A program made the translations under genes and the position numbers. From Chitinophagaceae bacterium (GTDB lineage Bacteria; Bacteroidota; Bacteroidia; Chitinophagales; Chitinophagaceae): a DNA stretch of 9,645 nt. The notes beneath the pieces were generated by a model that had not been told where the DNA came from, searched no databases, and saw only the letters and a list, made by a program, of their open reading frames with translations. Numbering within the stretch: the stretch's first letter is position 1; each line of letters starts with the position of its first letter. Shown here in pieces: positions 1 to 7,492 of the stretch. The stretch spans positions 1 through 9,645 of the forward strand of contig JAEUVW010000268.1 in NCBI GenBank assembly GCA_016786525.1, read 5' to 3'.

Positions 1-1477
1 CGGCCAGGTTCAGCAGGATCTGCTGCAGCCTTGTCGGGTCGCCAAGCAGGGTAGGAGGGATGTGTTCGTCGATTGAAACCTTAAGCTCAATCCCTTTCTC
101 TTTTGCTTTCAGCTGCAGCATGTCCCGCAGGGTTTCCACCACTTCGCGCAACGAAAAGCCGGTTTCTTCGATCGTCATTTTTCCGGCCTCTATCTTGGCA
201 ATATCGAGGATGTCGTTGATGATGACCAGCAGGTTGTCTGCCGACTTACTGATGGCGTCCAGGTAGCGCATCTGTTCCGGTGTGGGATGCTTCTGGATCA
301 GCAGTTGCGTAATGCCGACAATGGCGTTCATCGGGGTACGAATCTCGTGGCTCATATTGGCCAGGAACTGCTGTTTGAGCTGTGCCGTTTTTTCGGCTAC
401 TTCTTTCTCTTTATTGGCCAACTCTACCTGCTGTCTTATTTTTAGGTTGCTCAGCTTATTCAGCGTCGTTTGCTGGAAGATCTCTTCTTTGAGTTTTTCA
501 AATGTTTTCAGGTGTGTAAAGGCCTTGGGGATATTCCCCATTTTGTCATAGAGATCGCTCAGGGTTTCGTGCAGGCTCATTTCGTCGTGCCGCCGCTTAT
601 ACTGCCCGGCCAGCTCCATCGCATACAGCAATATCTTTTCCGCCTGTACATACTTGTTGTACTCCATTTCAATCAGCGCCAGGTAGTAGCGGCAGGATAT
701 CTGTACTTCCAGTTGCCCGATCTCATCGGCTTCCTTCATGCCCTGGAGCAGGTAGTACTTGGCCTGCTCGGTATTTTGTAGTTTGTAGTTCACCTTCCCG
801 ATACCGCTCAGGGACAGGGCGTGTATACCCGTGGCTACGTCTGAGTGCTGCAGGTTTTCTTCGAAGTAGCCCAGGGCTTCCTGCAGTTCATTCTGTTTGA
901 AGTAGATATTGCCCAGGATATGGTACAGCAGGTTCAGCCTGTGGATGCTGTCTTCATTCTTCAGTATCGGCAGGGCCTTCAGTGCAAAGTCCAGCGCATT
1001 TTCATAGTCATACAGGTCATAGTGGATATAGGCAATACTGGACAGGTTTACGGCCTGAGAGGCCAGGTCGCCCTGCCGCTCATTCAGCGCCAGCGCGTTT
1101 TCAAAATTGGTCAGCGCATTGCCCAGGCTGCCGATATCGCGGTAGATGTGCCCGAAATTGTTGTAGATGCGGGCCAGCAGGGAACGGTCTTTTACATCGC
1201 GCGCGATACGCTCTGCCAGCTTGAGGACTTTAAGGCCCTGGTCGTAATTCCCTTGCTGCCAGTAGCACCAGCCCCGTATATTGTAGGCCCGGCCCAGCCC
1301 CAGTTTATAATGCTCCTGTTCCGAATACCGTTCAATCTCCTCACTGAGCTCCAGCGCACGCTCTACATCATAGTTGCGCAGCTCTATGGCCATCTCTACC
1401 ATTTTGTTGATCCGGTCTGCAGGCTCATGCAGGGCCTCATATTCGGCAGACAGTTCCAGGTATCTCTTCGAGTCCAT
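1..1477 (-). CDS. TPR-domain sensor histidine kinase, cytoplasmic (3' end cut by window)
   Basis: The first 492 codons of a signal-transducing histidine kinase are present, reading leftward off the window. The start is ATG at 1477-1475. There is no signal peptide or membrane segment, so the sensor is predicted to be cytoplasmic. Residues ~1-330 are a run of roughly eight TPR-like helical pairs (for example Y-N-N-F-G-H-I-Y and Y-H-I-L-G-N-I-Y). A charged coiled coil (~335-370) follows, then the phospho-acceptor H-box HEIRTPMNAIVG with His377. The ATP-binding N-box begins at G-D-P-T-R-L-Q-Q-I-L-L-N (Asn490), where the window ends. The G1/G2 boxes and any receiver domain therefore lie outside. 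The H-box form is typical of hybrid kinases, so C-terminal receiver domains are possible but unseen. The start lies 21 bp after the peptide-transporter stop on the same strand, which suggests co-transcription. Kinase identity is certain; the signal is unknown. Confidence 0.93.
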   Translation of the reverse strand, partial: MDSKRYLELSAEYEALHEPADRINKMVEMAIELRNYDVERALELSEEIERYSEQEHYKLGLGRAYNIRGWCYWQQGNYDQGLKVLKLAERIARDVKDRSLLARIYNNFGHIYRDIGSLGNALTNFENALALNERQGDLASQAVNLSSIAYIHYDLYDYENALDFALKALPILKNEDSIHRLNLLYHILGNIYFKQNELQEALGYFEENLQHSDVATGIHALSLSGIGKVNYKLQNTEQAKYYLLQGMKEADEIGQLEVQISCRYYLALIEMEYNKYVQAEKILLYAMELAGQYKRRHDEMSLHETLSDLYDKMGNIPKAFTHLKTFEKLKEEIFQQTTLNKLSNLKIRQQVELANKEKEVAEKTAQLKQQFLANMSHEIRTPMNAIVGITQLLIQKHPTPEQMRYLDAISKSADNLLVIINDILDIAKIEAGKMTIEETGFSLREVVETLRDMLQLKAKEKGIELKVSIDEHIPPTLLGDPTRLQQILLNLA

Positions 1478-1498
1478 TTTCCAGGGATTAAACAAAGT

Positions 1499-2998
1499 TT
1501 ATTTTACATCCTGCATCAGCTTCCGCACCAGGGGGGAGATCAGGATCAGTACTGCGCCGGAGATCAGGGCGTACAAGGCAAGGTTTTTATACCCGTCGGT
1601 GTAGATCATCAGCTTCTCGGTCAGGGATAATTTTTCAACACCATCTGCCATATCCGCACCCAGCAGGCCGGCGGCATACTGGCCGTAGGCACTGGCCAGG
1701 AACCACATACCCATCATCATGCCCCACAGCTTGCGTGGCGCCAGTTTCGTCATCAGTGACAAACCGATCGGCGACAGGCACAGTTCCCCGAACGTAATGA
1801 CAAGATAGGCCATGGTAAAGATGTTCAACGAGGTTTTGCCGTTTGCATCCACGAAAAAGCGGGTGTAATAAAACAGGTAGAAAGCACCGGCCAGGAACAG
1901 GAAGCCCAGGCCAAACTTCACGACCGCATTGGGTTCGATCTTTTTCTTCGCCAGGGCCAGCCAGAGCAGCCCTACGATAGGGCTGAACAACACCACAAAA
2001 AATGAATTGGAGGAATTGTTCACCACGTTGGGGTCTATGTTGAAAAATGCGAGCTGGGAGTGCAGGTTGTCTTTGGCAAACAGGTTCAGCGATCCGCCAC
2101 TTTGTTCAAAAAATGCCCAAAAGAATATAGAGAAGACAATGAAGATCATCGCCGCGATCATTTTTTTATTCTGTGCAGCAGTGAGTTTGGACATTTCATA
2201 AAACAAATAGACAAGCGTCACTGGCCCTACGATATACATGAATATATCGGTGTATCGGGTATTGGTGATCATCAGGTACACCAGCGGCAATACGGCAATA
2301 GAGCCGGCATAGACCAGCTTTTCCTTAAGCTTCAGAGCTTTTTCATTTCCTGTACTGTGCTCAGGTTGCAGGCCGATGGGGCCCAGGTTCTTCTTTGTCA
2401 TCAGGAAGACCACCAGGCCCAGCAGGATAAAGACGCCGGACAAGCCAAAGGCGAGGTTCCAGGAATAATTTTTCCCTACCCAAACGCAGATCGCACCGCC
2501 AAACAAAGCACCGATATTGATGCCGGAGTAGAACAGTCCAAAGCCGGCATCCCGCCGGTTATCTCCTTCCTTATAGAGTTCTCCTACCATCGTCGAGATG
2601 TTGGGCTTAAAGAAGCCGGTACCGACAATGATCAGGCAGATGCCGACATAGAAAAACTCTTTGGCGCTGAAGCCCAGCACGGCGCTGCCCAGCACCATCA
2701 GGATACCGCCCCACACCAGAGACTTTCGGAAGCCCAGTATTTTGTCTGCGAGCAGGCCCCCGAGGAAAGTAAAGGCATACACAAAGGCCTGGATGGCTCC
2801 GTACTTCAGGTTGGAATCCTTCTCTGTCATGAGGAGGATGTCGACCATGAATATCGTGAGCATACCCCTGTTGCCGTAAAAACAAAAACGTTCCCACATT
2901 TCGGTAAAGAACAGGGCCCATAGTTGTTTGGGGTATTTGCCTTCAAAATTCTGGATGTTCTCCAGGGAAAGCGCATTGCTTGATGCTGTCTGGTTCAT
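1499..2998 (-). CDS. POT/PTR-family proton-dependent di-/tripeptide transporter
   Basis: A 499-residue inner-membrane MFS transporter of the proton-dependent oligopeptide transporter family, expected to import di- and tripeptides with protons. TM1 carries the family E-x-x-E-R motif (Glu33, Glu36, Arg37, in FTEMWERFCFYG). MFS motif A lies at about 80-94 (G-G-L-L-A-D-K-I-L-G-F-R-K). TM4 has the PTR2 signature FFKPNIS with Lys131. TM10 has the conserved acidic residue Glu405 in G-E-L-C-L-S-P-I-G. These are the residues linked to proton coupling and peptide binding in characterised bacterial POTs, so the protein should be functional. Length and 12-14 TM organisation fit the family. The ATG at 2998-2996 has no strong Shine-Dalgarno site. 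It sits 22 bp after the upstream membrane-protein gene and 21 bp before the TPR kinase. The exact substrate cannot be read from sequence. Confidence 0.95.
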   Translation of the reverse strand: MNQTASSNALSLENIQNFEGKYPKQLWALFFTEMWERFCFYGNRGMLTIFMVDILLMTEKDSNLKYGAIQAFVYAFTFLGGLLADKILGFRKSLVWGGILMVLGSAVLGFSAKEFFYVGICLIIVGTGFFKPNISTMVGELYKEGDNRRDAGFGLFYSGINIGALFGGAICVWVGKNYSWNLAFGLSGVFILLGLVVFLMTKKNLGPIGLQPEHSTGNEKALKLKEKLVYAGSIAVLPLVYLMITNTRYTDIFMYIVGPVTLVYLFYEMSKLTAAQNKKMIAAMIFIVFSIFFWAFFEQSGGSLNLFAKDNLHSQLAFFNIDPNVVNNSSNSFFVVLFSPIVGLLWLALAKKKIEPNAVVKFGLGFLFLAGAFYLFYYTRFFVDANGKTSLNIFTMAYLVITFGELCLSPIGLSLMTKLAPRKLWGMMMGMWFLASAYGQYAAGLLGADMADGVEKLSLTEKLMIYTDGYKNLALYALISGAVLILISPLVRKLMQDVK

Positions 2999-3020
2999 TG
3001 TCTGGACGTGTAAGTGTATG

Positions 3021-4460
3021 TTAGTTCTTTTTCCCTGTTTTCAGGTATTCTATCGCCGGTATATCTAGTGTTGTTTGCGGAATACAGTATTGCTCACCAG
3101 TAATGCGGAAATATTTTTCTCCCAGCACAGGGTAAGCCGGATTCGGATCGGGATCGATATCCAATACTTCATATTGCACTTTCAGGGCATCTTCCATATT
3201 GCCTTTCATCAGGATCACTTTACTTTGTTGCGGACCGTCCAGGGAACTGATCAGCAAAGCCTCGTAAGGCAGAGACCAGGATGCCATGCAATATCTACCG
3301 CCGGGTATATGCTCTTGTGTAAAGATCGCTTTTTTGCAGTGCAAAGTATCCATCATTTTAAAGCAGCGGTTCATCCAGGCAAAACGCTCGGCCAGCCAAC
3401 CCTGCCCGTTGATGATCTTGGCAAAGGAGATGGCCATTACGGCAGTTACCACGAGAGCCCGGGGCCAGGCCGGCAGCACTGGCAATACAAAAGAACAGAA
3501 GCCAAGGGCTACAAACAAAGGAATAGCCTGGTACATATGTTCGTAATAATGGTCATAGCGGTCATTCATAAAAGAAACGGTCACCAGTACCCACCAGCCG
3601 ATCAGGATCAACGGGAACAGGATCGCCGCCATTTTCTTATGCTGCCAGATGAGCACGACAATTGTAGCTATGGAAAGAATGATCAGCAGGAAATAGTCCT
3701 GTACGATAAACTTCAGGGAAGACCTGCCCAATTCCTGCGTCAGTTCGTCAAAAGAAAATTTCAGGAAGTTGTCGGCGACATTACTTTTCTGTTCTTCATA
3801 CTCAATGGAAAAAAAGCTGCGCTTAACGATCCATGCAGCCACTCCGCTTATCGCAACAAGGGCGATAGACCTCTTTTGGCCCGGTTCACAGCAAAGCTGG
3901 AAAATGATCCAGCTGATAAAGACGGGGGCTGCCAGCGGGTGGCAGAAAATGACACTGGGGATCAGCAGCAGGCTGAGCAGTACAAAAACGAAAGTTTTTA
4001 CCCCGCCGGCCTGGTAATGATGATACAAGCCTATATAGAAAAGGAACAGGCAGAGCCCTATCTGGTATTCACTTACCGGGTAATAGAACATATAGAAACT
4101 CATCAGGGTATAGAACATCAGGATGCTCCAGGCCGTACGGGTTTCTTTGAACCAGCGTATGGAAATAAGTGCGCAGAGCACCGGGATGAGGGCAAAATTG
4201 ACGGAATACAGGATCATCAGTGCCTTCAGCGGCAGGCCCAGCTTGATGCCCAGGTACAACAGTATCTGAGCCAGCCCACCGACAAAACGGCTGTGCATGG
4301 CTATTTCAAAAGAATTCCGGGCAATGATATGCGACACGTAAGCTGCCGTATCAGCAAAGGCAATTCGTTCTTTATAAAAAAGCACCGACAGGGTGAGAAA
4401 GACTGCGCAGGAAATGTAGACTACAATTTTATCAGTAAAGATATTATTATATTTATTCAC
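3021..4460 (-). CDS. Multi-pass membrane protein of unknown function, GT-C-like architecture
   Basis: I do not recognise a named family. The 479-residue protein has about ten to twelve hydrophobic segments between residues 12 and 350, followed by a soluble C-terminal region of about 110-120 residues, probably extracytoplasmic. The first loop holds an Asp in A-D-T-A-A-Y (Asp37), followed by a conserved-looking H-S-R-F. A many-TM body, an early acidic loop residue and a soluble tail recall GT-C glycosyltransferases or polysaccharide polymerases, but this is only architectural resemblance. The start appears to be GTG (4460-4458). No in-frame ATG lies just upstream, and the next Met is around residue 55, after the first TM, so starting there would lose TM1. 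A long plus-strand ORF (3075-4493) covers nearly the same DNA but looks like an antisense shadow. It is the first gene of a likely operon with the peptide transporter and TPR kinase. Confidence 0.82.
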   Translation of the reverse strand: MNKYNNIFTDKIVVYISCAVFLTLSVLFYKERIAFADTAAYVSHIIARNSFEIAMHSRFVGGLAQILLYLGIKLGLPLKALMILYSVNFALIPVLCALISIRWFKETRTAWSILMFYTLMSFYMFYYPVSEYQIGLCLFLFYIGLYHHYQAGGVKTFVFVLLSLLLIPSVIFCHPLAAPVFISWIIFQLCCEPGQKRSIALVAISGVAAWIVKRSFFSIEYEEQKSNVADNFLKFSFDELTQELGRSSLKFIVQDYFLLIILSIATIVVLIWQHKKMAAILFPLILIGWWVLVTVSFMNDRYDHYYEHMYQAIPLFVALGFCSFVLPVLPAWPRALVVTAVMAISFAKIINGQGWLAERFAWMNRCFKMMDTLHCKKAIFTQEHIPGGRYCMASWSLPYEALLISSLDGPQQSKVILMKGNMEDALKVQYEVLDIDPDPNPAYPVLGEKYFRITGEQYCIPQTTLDIPAIEYLKTGKKN

Positions 4461-4489
4461 GAATATGTTTTAATAAAATTCGTGCGAAT
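4458..4489. promoter_or_regulatory. Cluster of ATTCG/CGAAT half-sites at the start of the leftward operon
   Basis: CACGAAT at 4458-4464 is the inverted complement of ATTCGTG at 4478-4484. The second copy also belongs to an interrupted palindrome ATTCG-TG-CGAAT (4478-4489). Three half-sites therefore lie within 32 bp, and the outer pair is centred about 20 bp apart, or two helical turns. The cluster overlaps the GTG start codon and leader of the membrane-protein gene, in the 130 bp shared with divergent yicC. It could be an operator, or an RNA hairpin masking the GTG start. The repeats are seen directly; the function is inferred, and in such an A/T-rich stretch chance is possible. Confidence 0.3.
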
Positions 4490-4590
4490 ATAAGACCGCA
4501 AAGAGCCAAACGTTCATATTATTTCAAAATAAATAGGGTTTTTAAACTTCCTTTACAGACTTTTGTAGACTTAACGCACGATAAATATTT

Positions 4591-5466
4591 ATGCTGTATT
4601 CGATGACAGGTTTTGGCAGGGAAGAAGCTGCTGTCGGCGCTTACCAGGTAGTGGCGGAGATAAAGTCGCTGAATGGCAAGCAGTCCGACCTCAACACGCG
4701 TATTGCCCCATTGCTGCGCCCCTACGAACACGAGATCAGGAGCCTGGTGAACAACAGGCTGGGCAGGGGCACAATAGATATTACCATACAGGTAAAGCAG
4801 GATGGCGTCTCCAAACCCATGTCCATCAATACCAACCTGGCACTCAGTTATTACCGGGGCATCAGCGATATCGCGGCACAACTCGGCCTTTCGCAGGAGA
4901 ACATTTTAGCTACCCTGATGGGGATGCCCGAAGTGGTCAGTGCGGAACAGGATGCCCTGCCGGAAAATGACTGGCTGGCGATCAGGGAAGTGATTGTCAC
5001 TGCTGTGGAAAAGCTGCGCCTGCACCGCAAGGTAGAAGGCGAAAGCCTGGCTGAAGACCTGGGCAACTGCATCAGCAATATCGAACAGAACCTGCAACAG
5101 ATATTGCCTTATGAGCCTCTGCGGATCGAAAGAATGCGGGCCCGTATCAATACTTCGCTGGAAGATTGGGTGGCTGCAGCCAATATAGACAAGAACCGGC
5201 TGGAGCAGGAAATGATCTATTACATTGAGAAAATTGATTTCTCTGAAGAAAAGATCCGGCTGGTGCAGCATTGCAACTATTTCAGGGAAATACTGGGCAA
5301 CAGCGAGGAGATCAAGGGCAAAAAACTCGGCTTTGTACTGCAGGAGGTGGGACGCGAGATCAATACCCTGGGCTCGAAAGCCAATGACGCCGATATCCAG
5401 AAGATCATTGTGAATATGAAAGACCAGCTGGAAAAAGCCAAGGAGCAGGTGTTAAACGTGCTGTGA
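4591..5466 (+). CDS. yicC: YicC family endoribonuclease
   Basis: A 291-residue cytoplasmic protein of the YicC family, close to the ~287 residues of the E. coli protein. It has the N-terminal hallmark SMTGFGR (residues 4-10), followed by the YicC N-domain with K-S-L-N-G-K at ~25-30. The C-terminal DUF1732 domain carries the diagnostic L-Q-E-V-G-R-E-I-N-T-L-G-S-K-A (~250-264). E. coli YicC is reported to be an endoribonuclease acting on small RNAs, so a role in RNA turnover is likely here, though targets in Bacteroidota are not known to me. The ATG at 4591 begins right at the family's conserved N-terminus (M-L-Y-S-M-T-G-F-G). The leader is A/T-rich without a Shine-Dalgarno site. gldH follows after 26 bp with no terminator between, suggesting one transcript. 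Confidence 0.95.
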   Translation: MLYSMTGFGREEAAVGAYQVVAEIKSLNGKQSDLNTRIAPLLRPYEHEIRSLVNNRLGRGTIDITIQVKQDGVSKPMSINTNLALSYYRGISDIAAQLGLSQENILATLMGMPEVVSAEQDALPENDWLAIREVIVTAVEKLRLHRKVEGESLAEDLGNCISNIEQNLQQILPYEPLRIERMRARINTSLEDWVAAANIDKNRLEQEMIYYIEKIDFSEEKIRLVQHCNYFREILGNSEEIKGKKLGFVLQEVGREINTLGSKANDADIQKIIVNMKDQLEKAKEQVLNVL

Positions 5467-5492
5467 TCAATTAAACAACATAAAGCATTAAG

Positions 5493-6053
5493 ATGAAGAG
5501 AATTGCCTTCGTTTTTATTTTGGGTTTGCAGCTGCTTTCCGGTTGCGTTTCTTCTCCCTATTACCAGAAGTCGTATGCCGTACCTGCCAACAAATGGGCC
5601 TATGAATTTAAACCGGATTTTGTGGTGGAGATCACCGATACCGGTATTCACTACAATGTTTTTTTCATCATACGGCATACCAACAATTATCCCTATGCCA
5701 ATATCTGGATGAATATACTGGTCAAAAGCCCGGGAGACTCTGTGTTCCGCAAAACAAGGGTGGAGGTTCCCCTGGCCAATGCACAGGGCCGCTGGCTGGG
5801 TATGGGCATGGGGGAAATCTATGAACAACGGCGTATGATCGTACTGGATCATAAGGCCATACCGGTAACGGATGATCTGGTTACCGTCTCCGAATCAAGT
5901 TTCGACGACCTGTTCCGCAAAGCGGGACGCTATGAGATCAAGCTGGAACAGAACATGAGAGAGCAAAGCCTGCCCGAGGTACTGCATACCGGACTTCGTA
6001 TTGAAAAGAGTTCTGAGCGCAAAGCGGCAGAGCGGCCCAAACCGATCTCCTAA
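5493..6053 (+). CDS. gldH: Gliding motility lipoprotein GldH
   Basis: A 186-residue lipoprotein of the GldH family, which in Flavobacterium johnsoniae is required for gliding motility. It has a short signal sequence with lipobox L-L-S-G-C, so Cys18 should be lipidated and the protein anchored in a membrane facing the periplasm. Family landmarks are Y-N-V-F-F-I-I-R (54-61), N-Y-P-Y-A-N (65-70), the glycine-rich W-L-G-M-G-M-G-E-I (101-109), A-G-R-Y-E-I-K-L-E-Q-N-M-R-E (144-157) and the near-terminal G-L-R-I-E-K (167-172). Between the glycine-rich motif and A-G-R-Y lies a stretch (~113-137) that seems longer than in the GldH proteins I recall. A basic tail follows residue 172. The next gene, a sensor kinase, starts 5 bp after the TAA stop, pointing to translational coupling. 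Presence of gldH alone does not prove that the host glides. Confidence 0.9.
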   Translation: MKRIAFVFILGLQLLSGCVSSPYYQKSYAVPANKWAYEFKPDFVVEITDTGIHYNVFFIIRHTNNYPYANIWMNILVKSPGDSVFRKTRVEVPLANAQGRWLGMGMGEIYEQRRMIVLDHKAIPVTDDLVTVSESSFDDLFRKAGRYEIKLEQNMREQSLPEVLHTGLRIEKSSERKAAERPKPIS

Positions 6054-6058
6054 AGCCG

Positions 6059-7030
6059 ATGAAGTTCCAGAGTATTATCCATGTATTGCTGCTGGCCTAC
6101 ATCATAGCGGCCTTGTCGTTTTGGTGGCTCAGCCTCGAGAAGCAAAGCCGTGTGATCTACGATAAGGAGATGGTCGCATTGCGCGAAAGCATGGATGCTT
6201 CGGTTTACCCGGTCAAGTACGAACGGCTTCAGGAAGAGATCAGCCTGCGCAAATCAAAACGAAGCAAGCAATACCTGGGAGAAGGGCTTACCTTCCTGTT
6301 CGTGATCCTGGTGGGCTCTTCCATCGTATACACCACCCATCGTTTCAGCAACAGGCTGTCGCGCCAGCAAAACAATTTTATGCTCTCCGTCACCCACGAG
6401 CTGAAGTCGCCTATTGCAGCCATGAAACTGACTTTGCAGACCTTGCAAAAGCATAAACTGGACGAACAAAAGCAGGCCGAGCTGCTGCATCGCTGTGTTA
6501 CCGAGGCAGACCGCCTGCACGAACTGTGCAACAATATCCTCATCGCCTCACAGATGGAAGGCGGCCAGTACGAAAGAGACTGGGAGAAGGTGTCGCTGAG
6601 CGGCCTGGTACAGTCTTGCTTTGACGCCTATAAAATGCGGTACCCGAACCGCTTTGTGGCGCAGATCGAAGAGCGTGTTGCGGCAGAAACAGACAGGATG
6701 CTGCTGCAGCTTGCCATCAACAACCTGCTGGAAAATGCTGTGAAGTACACGCCCGCAGACCAGCCCGTAACTGTAGTCCTGCAGACACAGCAGCGCAAAG
6801 CCCTGATCTGTATCAAAGACCAGGGGCCGGGTATCAGGGAGGAGGAAAAGAAGAAGGTATTTGAAAAATTCTACCGCGTCGGCAACGAAGATACCCGCAA
6901 AACAAAAGGTACAGGGCTGGGCCTGTACCTGACGAAAAAAATTATGACTTACCTGAAAGGTAATATTGTACTCAGGGACAACAAGCCCGGGGGCAGTGTT
7001 TTTGAGCTTTCTGTGCCTCTTACGGACTAG
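6059..7030 (+). CDS. Two-TM sensor histidine kinase, no adjacent response regulator
   Basis: A 323-residue membrane sensor kinase. TM1 is at ~8-26 and TM2 at ~76-93, flanking a short extracytoplasmic stretch of about 48 residues. A HisKA domain follows with H-box S-V-T-H-E-L-K-S-P (phospho-acceptor His113). The catalytic domain has N-box N-N-L-L-E-N-A-V-K-Y (221-230), G1 D-Q-G-P-G-I (254-259), F-box V-F-E-K-F-Y-R-V-G (267-275) and G2 G-T-G-L-G-L (284-289). All kinase motifs are intact. There is no HAMP or PAS domain; a short linker joins TM2 to the H-box. The start is ATG at 6059, 5 bp after the gldH stop. No response regulator lies in the window: the downstream neighbour is convergent, with 10 bp between stop codons. 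The partner must be encoded elsewhere. Coupling to gldH suggests envelope or surface sensing, which is inference. Confidence 0.95.
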   Translation: MKFQSIIHVLLLAYIIAALSFWWLSLEKQSRVIYDKEMVALRESMDASVYPVKYERLQEEISLRKSKRSKQYLGEGLTFLFVILVGSSIVYTTHRFSNRLSRQQNNFMLSVTHELKSPIAAMKLTLQTLQKHKLDEQKQAELLHRCVTEADRLHELCNNILIASQMEGGQYERDWEKVSLSGLVQSCFDAYKMRYPNRFVAQIEERVAAETDRMLLQLAINNLLENAVKYTPADQPVTVVLQTQQRKALICIKDQGPGIREEEKKKVFEKFYRVGNEDTRKTKGTGLGLYLTKKIMTYLKGNIVLRDNKPGGSVFELSVPLTD

Positions 7031-7040
7031 GGCCGGCTGC

Positions 7041-7472
7041 TTATTTGTCCTTTAAGGTTTCAATCAGCATTTTCTTAAAGTCCCGCTCGGCCTGGTACAC
7101 ATCTGCCAGCTGCTCTGCGCTGATCACTTTCAGCAATTCATCTTTGTACTTTTTACTCAACTCCAGGTCCTTTTCTTTGTACTCGATGTTGTCATCTACA
7201 AAGCGGTTGGCTGCATATTGGTTCATGTGCGCCTTGCCGTTGGACCGGAACTGGTTTTTATAAGTGCCCCTGAGGGCGCTCCGCTCATCCATATACCGGT
7301 TGTACACAGCCCAGAAGCGGGCATTCTGATCCGGCGGCAAATGCAGCCTTTCGGTAATATAATTGACACGCATGGTGCGTACCCTGCCCGAACCATCTCC
7401 CTGCGCCTGTACCTGCAGGCCAAACAGGGCAATGGTTACTATTAAAATAATCTGTTTCATTACGTTCTTCAT
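7041..7472 (-). CDS. Small secreted helical protein, Spy/CpxP-like (LTXXQ-type)
   Basis: About 143 residues from the chosen ATG (7472-7470). A signal peptide with hydrophobic core I-I-L-I-V-T-I-A-L-F-G-L ends at V-Q-A, so cleavage is expected after about residue 23, giving a periplasmic product of ~120 residues that is mostly charged helices. I-T-E-R-L-H-L-P-P-D-Q (39-49) and I-S-A-E-Q (117-121) resemble the paired LTXXQ-type segments of the Spy/CpxP periplasmic chaperone and stress-sensor group, but similarity is short and the family call is tentative. An upstream in-frame ATG at 7502 would add ten residues before the signal peptide and overlap the preceding gene. The ATG at 7460 is also possible, since both downstream starts leave the signal peptide intact. 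It is the third gene of the sigma module, so it may be a signal-binding partner or an output of the stress response. Confidence 0.85.
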   Translation of the reverse strand: MKNVMKQIILIVTIALFGLQVQAQGDGSGRVRTMRVNYITERLHLPPDQNARFWAVYNRYMDERSALRGTYKNQFRSNGKAHMNQYAANRFVDDNIEYKEKDLELSKKYKDELLKVISAEQLADVYQAERDFKKMLIETLKDK

Positions 7473-7492
7473 TTGTCGCAAAGGCTTAAACA

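Noticed and set aside
845..1630. A 261-codon plus-strand open frame opposite the TPR kinase.
   Set aside because: The minus strand encodes clear TPRs and an H-box through the same DNA. The plus frame also runs across the intergenic gap into the transporter gene and has no recognisable motif.
2060..2923. A 287-codon plus-strand open frame opposite the peptide transporter.
   Set aside because: The opposite strand carries all POT family motifs. The plus frame is compositionally odd and matches nothing.
3075..4493. A 472-codon open frame on the plus strand, antisense to the polytopic membrane protein.
   Set aside because: Its translation is rich in His, Gln and Asp with no coherent domain, while the minus-strand frame gives regular TM segments. 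It looks like a codon-phase shadow.
4558..4565. GACTTTTG as a -7 element for yicC.
   Set aside because: It lacks the TA of TAnnTTTG and has no -33 TTG at suitable spacing. No yicC promoter can be placed confidently.
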